Shown here piece by piece: positions 42,434 through 54,030 of a stretch of 64,000 nucleotides of DNA (the stretch's first letter is position 1; the number at the start of each line of letters is the position of its first letter). Under the pieces are notes generated by a model. It was not told the origin of the DNA and did not search any database. It was given only the letters and a program-made list of their open reading frames with translations. Made by a program: the position numbers and the translations under genes. Source of the stretch: Pseudoips prasinana (Eukaryota; Arthropoda; Insecta; Lepidoptera; Nolidae); assembly GCA_951640165.1 (NCBI GenBank), contig OX621237.1, positions 17,794,001-17,858,000 on the forward strand, read 5' to 3'.

Positions 42434-43060
42434 ATAAAGTAGCTGCATGGATAAGAACTTCGGTCTACTGACAGGTAGAGGAACGGAGCACTGTAACTTA
42501 AATATGATACGGAAATCATAGTCACTATCTGTTCAGCAAACGGAAGTACGCTCAACTATATATAGTGGCCATATAAAATACGAACTAAAAAATAAGGTTT
42601 TATTAGTTTGATCAATTTAGTCCTGGTTCTTTAATGCAAGGACTATTTCAAATAGTTTTGTAAGACCTTGACACGTACTGGCAAAGGAATATAGGATTGT
42701 CTATCGAAGCTTTCCTTCAATTTATTGTTAACAATTGAAAAGATCGTAGCGCCCGTTCACCAATTGAATAATTCATTATTGTACTGATTCATAAGTGCTT
42801 GTCTAATTTTACACCAGTATAAAACTTTTATATATGATTTGCCAATTCAGTATAGGAAAAATCTTCGTATTGTCCTTAAATTTATTAAATATTTTAGACA
42901 TATCTTCTTCGTAAGATCCCCGTACTGAAAGTTATAACAAAACGTTTTACACAAACTAAAAAGAGAGCTGTCTGAACGAATTCTCTTTCCTACAAAAGAA
43001 AAAATCTTATTTAAATCGGTCCTTCCATTTGGGTGCAATATAGCCACGCACAGGCAAACA

Positions 43061-43206
43061 CACAAACAACAACCAAACTCGTAGGGGTTTACGAGTTTGG
43101 TTGTTGTTTGTGTTATGGTGACTTTTTAACTAGTCTTAAAATAAGGTAAAAATTGACAGCAATATTCCATAAAGGAGCCGTACCTTTATGGAATATTGCT
43201 GTCAAT
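43061..43206. repeat. Two adjacent perfect hairpins
   Basis: Hairpin one: 23-bp arms 43061-43083 and 43090-43112 around GGGGTT. Hairpin two: 24-bp arms 43152-43175 and 43183-43206 around AGCCGTA. The first shares CAAACAACAACCA with the first hairpin at 17606. Confidence 0.88.
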
Positions 43207-44811
43207 GTCATGCAAATATACTTTCTAACGAAAAGGAAATCATTGGTTTAAAGAACTATTATTTTAGGGCCCTGAAGTAAAATAAGAAATCCTTATAGTT
43301 TCGCTATCTCCGTCTGTCTGTTCATCTGTCTGTTTAACCGTTTGGGATAAAAACGGTGATCTGGCATAATACGTACTCGAGGGATATAAAACGAAGTTTA
43401 AATTATTAAAATCACAGGTAAGTAGGTTTTGCATCTTAAAACATGTAACAGTTGACAAACTAGTATGTTTAATATACTTAAATAAATAATAATATCTTAA
43501 AATATTTATAGAGCGTGAGTTAATAACTTGGAATATTGTACTCGAAGGTTAATAATATTAATAATAATAAAAAAGTATTGATTTTCTCATCACAAATAGG
43601 TTTGGTACACTAACAAAACATGTCTCGCACCGCTAAACCTATGCACGTAGAATTTTGTAAGTATGCAACCACACAGGTTAGATGGCGTTATAGGCAATAA
43701 GTTAAAACTTGACGCGCTACAACCTGCAGATATTATTGCAAAATTATACATATATGATCAAACTACATAATAATATGTAAAAAAACGTTTTAAATAGCAT
43801 TTTGTGATGGGCTAATACAAAACCTTACATTGTGCGGAATCCCCCATTGACATTGATATTTTATACGTAAATTTGAGCAATATAAATTGGCTGTAGGGAA
43901 CAATAATGTTTGTGAAATTACACACGTATTTCAATATAATACAACCATTTTACCTGTAATAACCTATCCAATACCTACATAAATATAAACGTGCAAAAAA
44001 ATTGAAATATCGATGCTAATTCATCGTATTTTATTATATTGTAGATAAGCCCTTCATTGTCATAATGTTATTTAATAATTCAATTACTATCTTCATTTTT
44101 CTTAACTCTTTGAATTTCACACTGGCCGTTTATCAGTCACAGGACCGCAGCATTTTTTTCTTAATTATGTTAGATTTTTTGCAGCCAACGGCCTACACAA
44201 ATTTAGTTCTATATTTAAAATTTATTCCCGCAATTAAAATGAGAAATGAAAAAATAGTTTTAAGTTCTATCGGCAGTCCCCAAAGACTGTTCTGCAAGTT
44301 TTTTTTTACTTATCGTGCTGTAATGATAATAACAGCTAAACGTGCCATCCGAAACTCGGTAGATAGACCGCACTGGTAAGAACAGCTGGCTACAATTGGT
44401 TTAATTACGTCGTGTACAATAACACCTAACTAATTAGTATCCTTGGTAATGAACTTGATTAGTAAAGGGAAGCTAAGCAATCCACTAGTTATGTATAATT
44501 GATTAGAAAAGCTCACCAAATGAATACACCAAAATATTAATTACTTGCTTTAATATCGACATACGTTCGTTATGAGTTTACTGAAGTGCAACCATTCGTG
44601 CGGTAAGTCCGGGTCAGCCGATCAAGTTTCTGAGAAGCATTCTAAGTTCAGAGAAAACTATAAATTCAATACCTTCAGATAGATACATAACAAGATGAAG
44701 CAATTTATTGAACCAATATAATTTGTGTTGCAACATATTTTATAACGTTGTCTTCGATGGTCATATATTTGTAAACAGTTGTTTCCGCGTAGACGAATTT
44801 TCTTATTTTTT
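43207..44811. other. Unassigned intron sequence
   Basis: Only the short block shared with 42320-42360 is recognisable. The 104-codon plus-strand frame at 44065-44379 runs through AT-rich repeat sequence and has no motif. Confidence 0.45.
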
Positions 44812-44998
44812 TTTAAAGACAACGCCCGCATTATTGCATCTAATCCCTGTATACGCGGGGTACTTTACAAACATATAATAGACGGACACAAATTCCATCC
44901 CGACTCAGAACAACTATTTATAGGTCACACAAATAGTTGTCCGGCGCGGGGCTCGAAGCGGCGAGACGACTGTCTTAGCCGCTGCGCCCTACGTGCAG
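44812..44998 (-). mobile_element. tRNA-derived SINE, family C
   Basis: The minus strand gives CTGCACGTAGGGCGCAGCGG, the body CGGACAACTATTTGTGTGACC, then TGTTTGTAAAGTACCCCGCG and a GGGCGTTGTC end. The B-box region is partly deleted (GGACAACT follows CCCCGCGCC directly). It abuts a family A copy at 45006. Confidence 0.75.
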
Positions 44999-45005
44999 TT
45001 TATAT

Positions 45006-45170
45006 GCTGGGACAATATCACACATGGCCATCTGATTCCAAATTAAGTACAGCTTGCCATGGAAACCAAATAAATTTTCTTTTGTAAATAAATACTTATA
45101 TCTATAATTAAACCCAAACATAAGACAAACAGACATGTTCATGCACACAAATATCTGTCCTGGGTGGGAA
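45006..45170 (-). mobile_element. SINE family A lacking its head
   Basis: GCTGGGACAATATCACACAT, GGCCATCTGATTCC and AAATATCTGTCCTGGGTGGG are the tail and middle of family A. The tRNA-like head is cut off right after GGTGGG. Confidence 0.65.
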
Positions 45171-45284
45171 GTTTTTCTTTTGTATACCTAAATATAATCT
45201 AAAATAATAAGCATTCAGACAACCGATCGAGCATATATTGTGTTTGCCTACTAAATAATTACTCTAATTGGACCAAATCCCGTG

Positions 45285-45450
45285 TTCATGCCCGCTTGAG
45301 TATGTTTCGCCGGACCGTCTCAACTGGTTCGTGTTGAAACCGGTAGTAGATGAACCCACTGAGTTTGTTTCGCTGGGTCTTCTCAGTTGGGGCGCATTGG
45401 ATCCGGTGGTAGCATTAAAGCGCGACCGTCGTTATTAACACAAGGTCCGT
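45285..45450 (+). mobile_element. Interspersed repeat H
   Basis: GCTTGAGTATGTTTCGCCGG, CCCACTGAGTTTGTTTCGCT, GGGTCTTCTCAGTTGGGGCG and GGATCCGGTGGTAGCATTAA. It is the counterpart of 25715-25885, in opposite orientation. Confidence 0.5.
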
Positions 45451-46179
45451 CATAATAATAATACCTTTAATATAGACAGAACCATTGACAATATGTAGTA
45501 AAAATATTAGACTTAAACTAGATAATTAAACATAATCTCTTGACAATAACTTGATACGAGCTAGCTAAATATCATTTCTGTAATAAAATAAATTTTATAA
45601 ATGTTTTCATACAAGATGTACCTAAATATCTATGTTACTAGAAATAATAACTAATGTATACAACTATATTACTACAAACATGTTCTGACTATTTACAAGC
45701 GCTTTTTTAAAGTCTACGTGAATAAAAACATTTTTTATTTTATTTTATTTATTTAAAAAAAATCGAACCCACGACACACCACCATCACCAGGCGACTGGG
45801 CGGCTGGACTGTATTAAAACTGTAGGGTACCCATATGTATGCGTTTGCCAATGGCGGCCTCTTGACACGTTTTCATAATAATGATTTACTAGATTGCGCC
45901 TATTAGCGCATTTATACCATATATAATTGCGATTATATAAACCATAGAGCTATGAGTTGTCGCATTTTTAACACGGACGTGTTTGTTTTATGGGCTATAG
46001 GAAAGTGTAATCACGTTGTAACTATTAATTGTAACTAAGCTCAAGTAAGAAAATAATGAATGCTGTTATCGGAAGAATAGAACTATAGGAGATAGGTTTT
46101 CCTACAAAAAAAAGAGAGAAGGGATCCGTCCGTGTAGCGGTCACTACAAATACTAGATACTTCAAAAAAATACATTACA

Positions 46180-46385
46180 TACAGAGGTCGTGGATTCGAT
46201 TCCCATTCGGAAAAATCTTTGTGCGATGAAAACTCAAATTCTGTGTCTGGGTGTAATTTATTCATAATATTTATGTATTTAGAAATATATAAGTATTTTT
46301 ATCAGTTGTCTGGTTGCTATAGTAAAAGGCTTTGCCTAGTTTGGGTTCAGATGGCAGCGTATTAGTTGTCCCAAGATATTTAGAA
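46180..46385 (+). mobile_element. SINE family A, old copy
   Basis: GAGGTCGTGGATTCGATTCC (B box), then TGTGTCTGGGTGTAATTTAT and GGCTTTGCCTAGTTTGGGTT with many substitutions. The head upstream of the B box is not recognisable. Confidence 0.6.
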
Positions 46386-46974
46386 GCTACTTATTAAAAA
46401 AGTATACGGATCCCACCTTAAGGTTATTTTAAATTTTCAGAATAGTTTATTTATATTGTTTCTAACTTAATTCAATGAAACACAATGAAAACGTTGAGGA
46501 TGTTCCATTTATATAATTTCTTACAGTTTAGAAATTAGGAACTAAATTTTTGAGTATAATATGTATCTCGACTTTATCGAAAAGGTAAATACAATAGCTT
46601 GAAATTTTCTCCAGAAGAGGTCTTTTTATTTCCTTTGTCTCTATTCGCCACGGTATTTTTAACGAATTACTTCATTTAATTATGTTTAAAAAATAAGAAA
46701 TTAATTACCGTACCTAAATTCCCTGAAAGCTTTATTTTGAATTATGAGGTTGCTTTACTTTTATAAATAGAAATATTGTTGTACGCGGTATTAAACATGA
46801 AAAAGCGCTCACACCCAGTTAAGTTTGAGCTTCACAGTGTGACTTAGTTATCATTTATAAATGCTATGCTAATTAAAATATCTTGCCATTTAAGATATTT
46901 TAGTATGTGTGTCAGGTAGCCAAATCAATAAACAATATCATACATTCAGTAGATAACCAATTCATGTTATATTT
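46386..46974. other. Unassigned intron sequence
   Basis: AT-rich, with no recognised features. Confidence 0.5.
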
Positions 46975-47155
46975 GCCCTCACTGATCTGAAAAATTCGAC
47001 GAGGTTAAGCAACAAGACGCGCCGTCATTCGGTAGATGGGTGACTGCAAAAATGCTTTTCTTTCTGAGCGCTACCGTATGCTTCGTAGGATACGTTAAGC
47101 TGTCGATCGTGACAGTAGTCATGAGACAACAGTCGTTAAGGCAAGTCAGTGACAT
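46975..47155 (+). mobile_element. 5S-rRNA-derived SINE, diverged
   Basis: GACGAGGTTAAGCAAC and TAGATGGGTGACTGC (5S head), then CGTATGCTTCGTAGGATACG, TTAAGCTGTCGATCGTGACA and GTAGTCATGAGACAACAGTC. It is older than the copy at 15991, and the far tail is missing. Confidence 0.75.
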
Positions 47156-47727
47156 ACTATTATTTTATAGAGTGCATACTAAAATTGCCATTTCACGATC
47201 TTCATTACAATAATGAGTAGTAGTTTATTTAATGTGTTTTATATAGTTGATTTCTTAATCTATGCTAATACAATTTCTGAATTAATATTACAGAGTACTT
47301 TTGGATATGCAGAACATTATTGGTTTTTAAAACACACTGAGGTGTTACGTAAAAAGATTCTGATGGTTTAAGAATTTTCAGCGTACAATCGGCTTATAAT
47401 AAATACCGACTATATTGAAGCTTTCTGACTTTATCGAAAATATTCCACGTATTTTCAGTTGTGTTACTACAGACTTTAGTCCCCCGAAGGCATATTTTCG
47501 CATCGGTACTATAAGAAAACTAATTTCGCGTGTTTGCTTGGCAGGAGGCGTGGCGACGGCATTCCTTAGAAATACGCGTATTGCTCGGATACAATGTTCT
47601 ACGAATTTGTTCAGAATATATCGGTATGTCTCACCCATCTTTGATTGCAACTATTTAGCCCTTTTTTATGTGCCATCGTAGCTCTTAAGCGGATGTAGTG
47701 ATTTCCATGCGGTCAAATGTTTTTGTT
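47156..47727. other. Intron sequence with overlapping frames
   Basis: 47378-47681 has open frames of about 90 codons on both strands and raised GC at 47540-47600. No motif is seen on either strand, so no gene is called. Confidence 0.4.
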
Positions 47728-47927
47728 TAAATGACAATGCCCACCCTAGTGAATCTAAGTCCCTGTGTTGCAGGATACTTTAAAAACATGTAATAGACGG
47801 ACACAAATTACATCCAGACTCAGAACAACTATTTATAGGTCACACAAATAGTTGTCCGGCGCGGGACTCGGACCCGGGACACGAAGTAGCGTGGCGACTG
47901 TCTTAGCCGCTGCGCCACACGTGCAGT
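47728..47927 (-). mobile_element. tRNA-derived SINE, family C
   Basis: Best-preserved family C copy. The minus strand shows TGCACGTGTGGCGCAGCGGC, TAAGACAGTCGCCACGC, the B-box GTCCCGGGTCCGAGTCCCGC, CGGACAACTATTTGTGTGACC, TCTGAGTCTGGATGTAATT and CACTAGGGTGGGCATTGTCA at the end. Confidence 0.85.
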
Positions 47928-48837
47928 CAAATATATTCTCTTTGTTTTTCTGCTTTCTACTACAGTGTTGTATGTGTATGTAGTGAAGCTGAAAAGGCAT
48001 CTTCTCAACAATGTTGTTGCCTTCCATTTAAATTAATCCTTTAGTTGGAGAACTAAGCTGTTAGTTAGCCAAAGGCAATTAGTTGGAGCCTAGGCTATTC
48101 GCTTACCATTTAACGATATGTCTGGTGAAAGCCTTAGCCCTTTGAAGACGATGGACCTGTGGCGGTTACACTACCAATTAAACTGAACTTAAATTACCAA
48201 TCCAAATTTATAACGACATGAATATATTTACTTTACTCTGTTTTAAGGCTAGGGATAATATCAGTATTGGTTTCAAGTTTTGTCCAACGTGCCTAGGACT
48301 CCAATAGGTTCGTCCATCTAATTAACCACATAGCCCTCAAACCAAAGGACTAAATTTACCATCCGGCGATAACATAGATATTCAGAATAGAGGGAATGTA
48401 AATAATATGAATACATGCCTATTAGAAATATAAAGTAAAGCTAAATTAGTTGGCGTAACTTTTCGTGAATGTAATAATATATATTCATTCCCTACGAAAA
48501 TTACAATGATGTAAACTCAATATATCAAATCTTGCCTACAAAAGTTATTATTTGGCGTATGTTGGTAGAACTATTGATAATAATCATTATTAAATGGAAT
48601 AATGTTCAAAAAAATCCTTCAGGTACTGTAGTTAAGTCAGAATAACGGTTTTATGTTTAAATTAACCAATGAAAAAGTGGGTAGAATCGACGTAGAAATA
48701 GAAATAGAATAAATAAAAATTAGGTAGAATAAAAATAGAAATTGGGGACTGTATTATAAGTAATTTTGTAACCTTCTAATTGTCCATATAAAGTATTAAT
48801 TTATCTTTCTATCTAAATGGGTGAGTGGGTAATACAA

Positions 48838-48965
48838 TCCTACTACTCTTAATATTATAAATGCGAAAGTTTTTGAGTATGGATGTATGGATGTTTGTTA
48901 CTCTTTCGCAATAACTACGAAATGGATTTTGATGAAACTTTGAGGTGACATAACTTATATATTCA
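48838..48965 (+). mobile_element. Helitron 5' part
   Basis: TCCTACTACTCTTAATATTA, TAAATGCGAAAGTTTTTGAG and TGTTTGTTACTCTTTCGC are the 5' half of the small lepidopteran Helitrons (compare 55834). No CTAG terminus follows. Confidence 0.55.
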
Positions 48966-50340
48966 AATAACATATCTATACATATAAAAAAATATGCCAC
49001 TTTTCGTTGTAATGTTATAACTCAACAACGCCTTTACCGATTTGGCTAATTTTGGTCTTGAATTATCCGTGGAAGTCCAGGGAAGGTTTGTACGAAGAGA
49101 AAATGATTTGAATTTTGTTTGAATAAATGAACTTAATAATCATTTCTTTTATTTCTATGCCTTATACCTTGAGGCACATATACTAATTAATAATTTGCCA
49201 CTTGACTAAATAGGCAATATTGTCGAATTAAATTTGCCAATTGTGTGAACCAATGGTCTATATTTGTACTTAGGCATAACAATAGAATAATACCTACTTT
49301 TAACAACAAATACTCAATGATGTATGAACAAACGCGTACTGGCCGTTACACATTGCATTTTTATTGCCACCCAATTTTACGGCTTTGTTTTATTGCTTAT
49401 ATACATCGTACAGGCAACTTCAGTGGATACACTTTCACTACGAAAAGCACCCTTGGTACGAACGTAATAAAGACGCGTTCAAGTTCATAATTTAAATGAA
49501 CATACCGGTATATGTTTAAGTAGATAAATATGTCGTTAAACCTAACTGGACAGATGAAACTTTACGAGATAAAAGTAGAACAGATTGCAAATAAGGATTT
49601 GATTTTATTGATATACGATATTAATACCATAAGATATATAACATAATTTGCTACACTTTATACGTTGGATATGCTTTTTTCCCTAACCATTGTTGTAAAG
49701 GTCGTGTCTCAGTCTTATTTATTGCGACTAATTACCATACCTTTAACTCAAAGGGAACCAAGACGATCAGATGCGATTTCAGATTATATTAGGCATCATC
49801 TGTACCTGTAGCAATTGTTATATAAAAGCTAGGATATCCCTTAACTCAACAGACACAGAAACGTATATCTCCGAAATATATTACCTTAGTTCTTATACAG
49901 AGATTAGGTTCATGTCGGAATTGAAGCTTAAAGCAAACGCATGGAACAGACGGATTACATACAATACAGAAGTCACGGATAGAGATATAGTAGTAGATTT
50001 AGATACATAAACGAGTAAATACTTCATCGAAAAATGTTTATCACCAATAACTTAGAAAATTAATCGAATTATATTTCACATGAATGAAGCAAAACATCGA
50101 TATATAATCTGAATTTATGATTGCATCAAGTAAATCGGGCATAATCCAAAACCATAATTTATTGGTTAGGAATATGTAAACAGAATAACAGATTTGCAAT
50201 ATATGTTGCAATTAGAAAAACAGAAGTTATACTCCGAATTTTGTGAAACGTATGCTAGGTTGAATCAAATTTAATGTAATTCAGGGACTTGGACACTGAT
50301 TCATAGAGTTTTGATTCAGAAGTTTTCTAATATCAATGAG
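48966..50340. other. Unassigned intron sequence
   Basis: No repeat recognised. The 79-81 codon frames at 49245 and 49771 have no motifs. Confidence 0.45.
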
Positions 50341-50343
50341 TAC

Positions 50344-50395
50344 ACAAACAAACTGAAAAAAACAAAAACATACTGAAGTACGTTTGTTTTTTGTG
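50344..50395. mobile_element. Foldback element, family I copy 2
   Basis: CACAAACAAAC and its near-complement GTTTGTTTTTTGTG enclose ACAAAAACATACTGAAGTAC, which resembles the centre of the foldback at 26927-27024. Confidence 0.45.
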
Positions 50396-50399
50396 AAAT

Positions 50400-50760
50400 A
50401 AATAGACCTTGTAAAATAATAGGGCGGTGTAAGGTGTCTGGTTAGGGACATGCGTTCGATTCGCACACGATATAATCTTTGGCATGTTCTATCTGGTCTG
50501 GTTGAGAGACATCGAGGACGAATTTCGGCTATGGCAGCCAGGCTAAAAGAGATGCGTGTCAAGTATGTACGCAATAAAAGGGCACTTTCTATTCCCTTAC
50601 GCTCACGATCCGATAGCATGGATAGCTGTCACGACCGACCAAAGGTCTGACGTAAAACATGAACGACAATTATACGTGCTCTCTGAGTCACGGGTGTAAC
50701 ACACACCGCCAATTTTCGGAGCACGGGCTGACACTGAGACTTTTTCTTATCAGAAATATC
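50400..50760 (+). mobile_element. Dispersed SINE-like repeat
   Basis: A tRNA-like start (GTGTCTGGTTAGGGACATGC, GTTCGATTCGCA) is followed by AGAGATGCGTGTCAAGTATG, TACGCAATAAAAGGGCAC, TATTCCCTTACGCTCACGAT and the end GGAGCACGGGCTGACACTG, AGACTTTTTCTT. Open frames of 66 and 112 codons on the two strands are by-products. The end is shared with 41600-41735. Confidence 0.5.
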
Positions 50761-50869
50761 ACAATATCATTTTTTAGCCCTATTTGAATCCACGATGTGG
50801 ATCTTATTAGCTGCTGTTGAACATAGTAGATAGAACTATCTTTATTTATAACTAGCGTTCCAGGCAGTC

Positions 50870-51080
50870 AGAAGCCGAATAGAAACTGACATCTGGTCTA
50901 ACCAGCCTGATGGTTGCTTTCCTAGGGGTAGCGAGGTCACGTGACACTTGCTCGATTAATTCTGGTAACTAAGAGCAACGGATTAGAATGGGTGTCGACC
51001 CAAGCAGAAAGAACAAAGCAAGTTAAAGAATAGTTCTTAATAAAACAAATCCAATGAGTCTAGCATAAGAAGTGAACTAG
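50870..51080 (+). mobile_element. SINE family G, fragment
   Basis: CAGTCAGAAGCCGAATAGAA, TCTGGTCTAACCAGCCTGAT and GATTAGAATGGGTGTCGACCC correspond to the 3' half of the family seen at 39370. Confidence 0.4.
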
Positions 51081-51197
51081 TCAATATTGAGGCCTTTCAT
51101 TATATTCCTCCTAACACCATCATCAGATCAGTCGTCAGTACCGTGCTACTTTATTGTCATCTTAATTCAAGGAGGTTAAGCTCAACTTTATGTATAA

Positions 51198-51388
51198 CTA
51201 GCTGTGCACCGCAGTTATACCCGCGTTAAACTTTTTAAATTAAAGCCTGTGTGTTAATCCAGGGTCGTAGGTCCAGCTATCTCCATACCAAATTTTATTA
51301 AACTCGCTCAAGCCGTTTAGGCGTGAAGAAGTAACAAACATACACACTCATGCACTCACAAACTTTCGCCTTTATAAAATTAGTGTGA
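51198..51388 (-). mobile_element. Small non-autonomous Helitron
   Basis: Minus strand: starts TCACACTAATTTTATAAAGG and ends GGTGCACAGCTAG after TTTAACGCGGGTATAACTGC. It is flanked by A/T. At 191 bp it has no coding capacity. Confidence 0.78.
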
Positions 51389-52469
51389 TTAGAATTAAAT
51401 TTTAAAAGAATTAAATTAAAGAAAAGAGCGGGCTATATAGCATAACATAGACTCACTGCTCTCTCCCAGAGGGTTAGGCAGAGACAACGGACTTCCATTT
51501 GTCACGGGCTATATCATGATAAAATTGAACCATTATATTATTAACAAAAGAACAAAACCTTGTGCTTGTGGAAATAAAATAATAAATAAAGAAACAACTC
51601 TCTTAGAACATTTAATTACGTAGTAACAAGTGATTTAAATTAAAGCGTGTCATGAGGCCGTCGTCTTATCGTACAAGTCTATAAACAGGCAACTCTACAA
51701 TGTACACCCAAATGTAACATGAAACCGGAAATATATTCAGCAATACATAAGCAGTCTTTTCCAGACAAGCCAGATGGGACTTCATTATAGGTGTGCTTCT
51801 AATACTTATATAATCAAATAGAAAGAAAGAAAGAAATAATTTTAATCATATTTATTACAACTACTTCCAATTATATTAGGTTAATGTTGCTGTGTACCAT
51901 GTGTGCTCCCTTCATCATCAGCTACAGCAAGAATTGCTGTAGACCTGTGTTCAAGTTGGCCCGGGTGATTGACGTAATGCACATTATTTCTACTATGTTA
52001 TTATTATGTCCACTATCTTTGTTACACCTTGTATATGTGTGTTTAAATGGCACGCTGTTTTTGATCATCTAACGAACGCCACGGCATTCGTTAGACGATA
52101 ATTATTTATTATTATTATTTTACAATATCCTACCTTACCTTACCTAACATCGTGGCCAGCCTGCCCTACCACGTCATGTTCATGGCAGAATCTTAAGAAT
52201 ACCACAAGCAGGGCAAACAGTGTGGCCAAGTTCTTGGGCCACAAAAATTTAATTAGTTTGCCATCGACACGCTAAGAAGATTTACAATGTCAGGTTTAAA
52301 TCCATTTATTTAATTACCGCAATGTAGCTTAAAACAACTTAGCGTTACCCAACATAGCAAAGGTGAAATTGGGTCCTATCATGTGTAATACATGACTTGG
52401 GCTAGGCAGCAACAGTACGTACTCTTGTTACTTTAAATTATATAATATAGTAATACAGTATTTCGTAGT
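51389..52469. other. Intron sequence with one palindrome
   Basis: CTAACGAACGCC/GGCATTCGTTAG at 52069-52093 is a short palindrome. The rest is not recognised. Confidence 0.45.
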
Positions 52470-52686
52470 AATAATAATATCCTGGTACATTATTCACACA
52501 TGGCGATATGATCCCAAAATAAGCATAGCTTCTACTTTTATTTTGTAAATACATACTTATATAGATATTTACACCCAGAATTTACAAACAGACATGCTCA
52601 TTCACACACATATCTATCCTGGGTGGGAATCGAACTTAAGACCTGCGGCGTGAAAGGCAAGTATCAACTAACCACGCAAACAAGCC
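52470..52686 (-). mobile_element. tRNA-derived SINE, family A
   Basis: Minus strand: head TGGTTAGTTGATACTTGCCT, B-box-like TTAAGTTCGATTCCC (one arm degraded), tail TATGCTTATTTTGGGATC, ending in (AAT)n. It has an internal deletion of the CAGATAACTG segment. Confidence 0.75.
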
Positions 52687-52911
52687 AATAAACGAATAAA
52701 TATATAGCTTTGTCCAAACACATATAAAATTATGCAGTATACACAAAGAATAGGCTACCCGCATATATTTCGACCGACACATCGCTATCTTCAAACTTGG
52801 CTAAATACACTCGGCGTCAAAAAATCGCCGAAAAAAAGTTTCCATCGCTGCTAAATTTTATGAAATTAAAAGTCTAAATAAATTTATTTCATTTGAAAGG
52901 TCATATCCCTG

Positions 52912-52995
52912 GATGCGGATAGCGCAAGACCGGCTTGTGAAAATCTTTGGGGAAGCTCCAGCAGTCGGCGTCTTTCGGCTGATATGATGATGAAA
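52912..52995 (+). mobile_element. RTE 3' end, nested
   Basis: TGGATGCGGATAGCGCAAGA, CCGGC, TCCAGCAGTCGGCGTCTTTC and GGCTGATATGATGATGA: the last 80 bp of the RTE element seen at 7256-7590. It inserted inside the Tc1-like element. Confidence 0.75.
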
Positions 52996-53154
52996 GGTCA
53001 TTTATTGATCATCATCGTAATCAGTTTTCTTGTTTGTTTTATTTTTATTAATAAGTCTATAAAATATACAGAATGATTGAGAAACATAAAATAACTGATA
53101 TTACTCTAAATTACAGAAGGGCTACAGATTGAATTACAGAAAATAATAAACAAA

Positions 53155-53470
53155 ATGAAGCTGTGATTTTAGAGCTGTAGCAATCCTCTGGGGCGCTATT
53201 TTCCTCAGTCTTATTTTAACCATAGAGACGTTTACAGTTGTCCTGGTCGTTGCCTGCACTTGTTGTCGCTACTCGAGACCATTAGAAAAACAATTTGTTA
53301 AAGATGTCGATACTATGAAACAATCGTTTCCCAGATCCCAGATCTTCGTATTACCAGTCTACCGGAACTGAGAAACGGCTCACGTTTAGTTGTCCGGTAA
53401 CATTACATTGACGCATCCCTGATTGTAATAGTGCAATAACTTGAGCGGCTTCATCACTAGTGGAATCCAT
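53155..53470 (-). pseudogene. Tc1-like transposase N-terminal fragment
   Basis: The minus-strand ATG (53470) opens MDSTSDEAAQVIALLQSGM and RQCNVTGQLNVSRFSV, the first helix-turn-helix of a Tc1-type DNA-binding domain (paired-like). After a stop and frameshift the second helix-turn-helix appears: a TSAGND segment followed, in the next frame, by TTVNVSMVKIRLRKIAPQRI. Intact Tc1 transposases are about 340 residues with a DDE triad. That catalytic half is missing. The fragment lies in the centre of the 52803-54030 inverted repeats, confirming the class of that element. Confidence 0.7.
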
Positions 53471-53754
53471 GTCGAGAGTACTTTGTGGCTGGAGTTCGTC
53501 AAGTGTGTCTTCTTCAACGTTTAGATAGCGAATAATCTACATCTGACAGGTAATTACACTTTTATGCATACCTTGTAGGATAGCGCAATTAATTACAACT
53601 AAGCAATATTTTTTTATGTTACGTATTGGAGAGACTAATTTGCTTTTGATTCTGAATTAATTGTTTATTTAAAGTCATTAGATGACCTTTCAAATGACAC
53701 TAATTTAATTTAAATTAAATACATTCACTTAAACTTAATATATTTGGAAATTTC

Positions 53755-54010
53755 ATCCTTATCACCCGAATGAATGGTCGTCTTACCACCGTGCGTTTCA
53801 CAAAGAATTTATACCGCGCACGACTATTCTGTGGAATCAATTAACTGCGGAGGTATTTCCGATCCGGTATGACATGGCAAACTATTCCTTTCTTAAAGGC
53901 CGGTAACGCATTTGCGGCTCCTCTTATGTTGCGAGTGTCCTAGGGCGGAGGTGATCACTTACCATCAGGACCCACTTGCTCGTCTGCTTTGCTATCATAA
54001 TAAAAATAAA
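53755..54010 (+). mobile_element. LINE 3' end with poly(A), nested
   Basis: The plus strand encodes the tail motif ILWNQLTAEVFPIRYDM of a Jockey/R1-like reverse transcriptase, then a short 3' UTR (CTTACCATCAGGACCCACTT) and ATAATAAAAATAAA. Same family as 8411-8690. It sits directly inside the right end of the Tc1-like element. Confidence 0.72.
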
Positions 54011-54030
54011 TTTTGACGCCGAGTGTATTT

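Larger units (their letters stand above)
52803..54030 (-). mobile_element. Tc1-like DNA transposon with nested insertions
   Basis: The 20-bp end AAATACACTCGGCGTCAAAA at 52803 is repeated in inverse at 54011-54030. TA at the inner margin on both sides (52806-52807 and 54026-54027) fits a TA target duplication. Subterminal inverted repeats (TCATTTGAAAGGTCAT / ATGACCTTTCAAATGA) lie at about 52887-52906 and 53679-53696. The minus strand carries a decayed transposase N-terminus. Two LINE 3' fragments (52912-52995 and 53755-54010) inserted later. Without them the element is under 0.9 kb, so part of the transposase gene is deleted. Confidence 0.75.

Noticed and set aside
47378..47681. Opposing 88- and 90-codon frames as an overlapping gene pair
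   Set aside because: The two frames are shadows of one another in a GC-richer patch and neither shows a recognisable motif.
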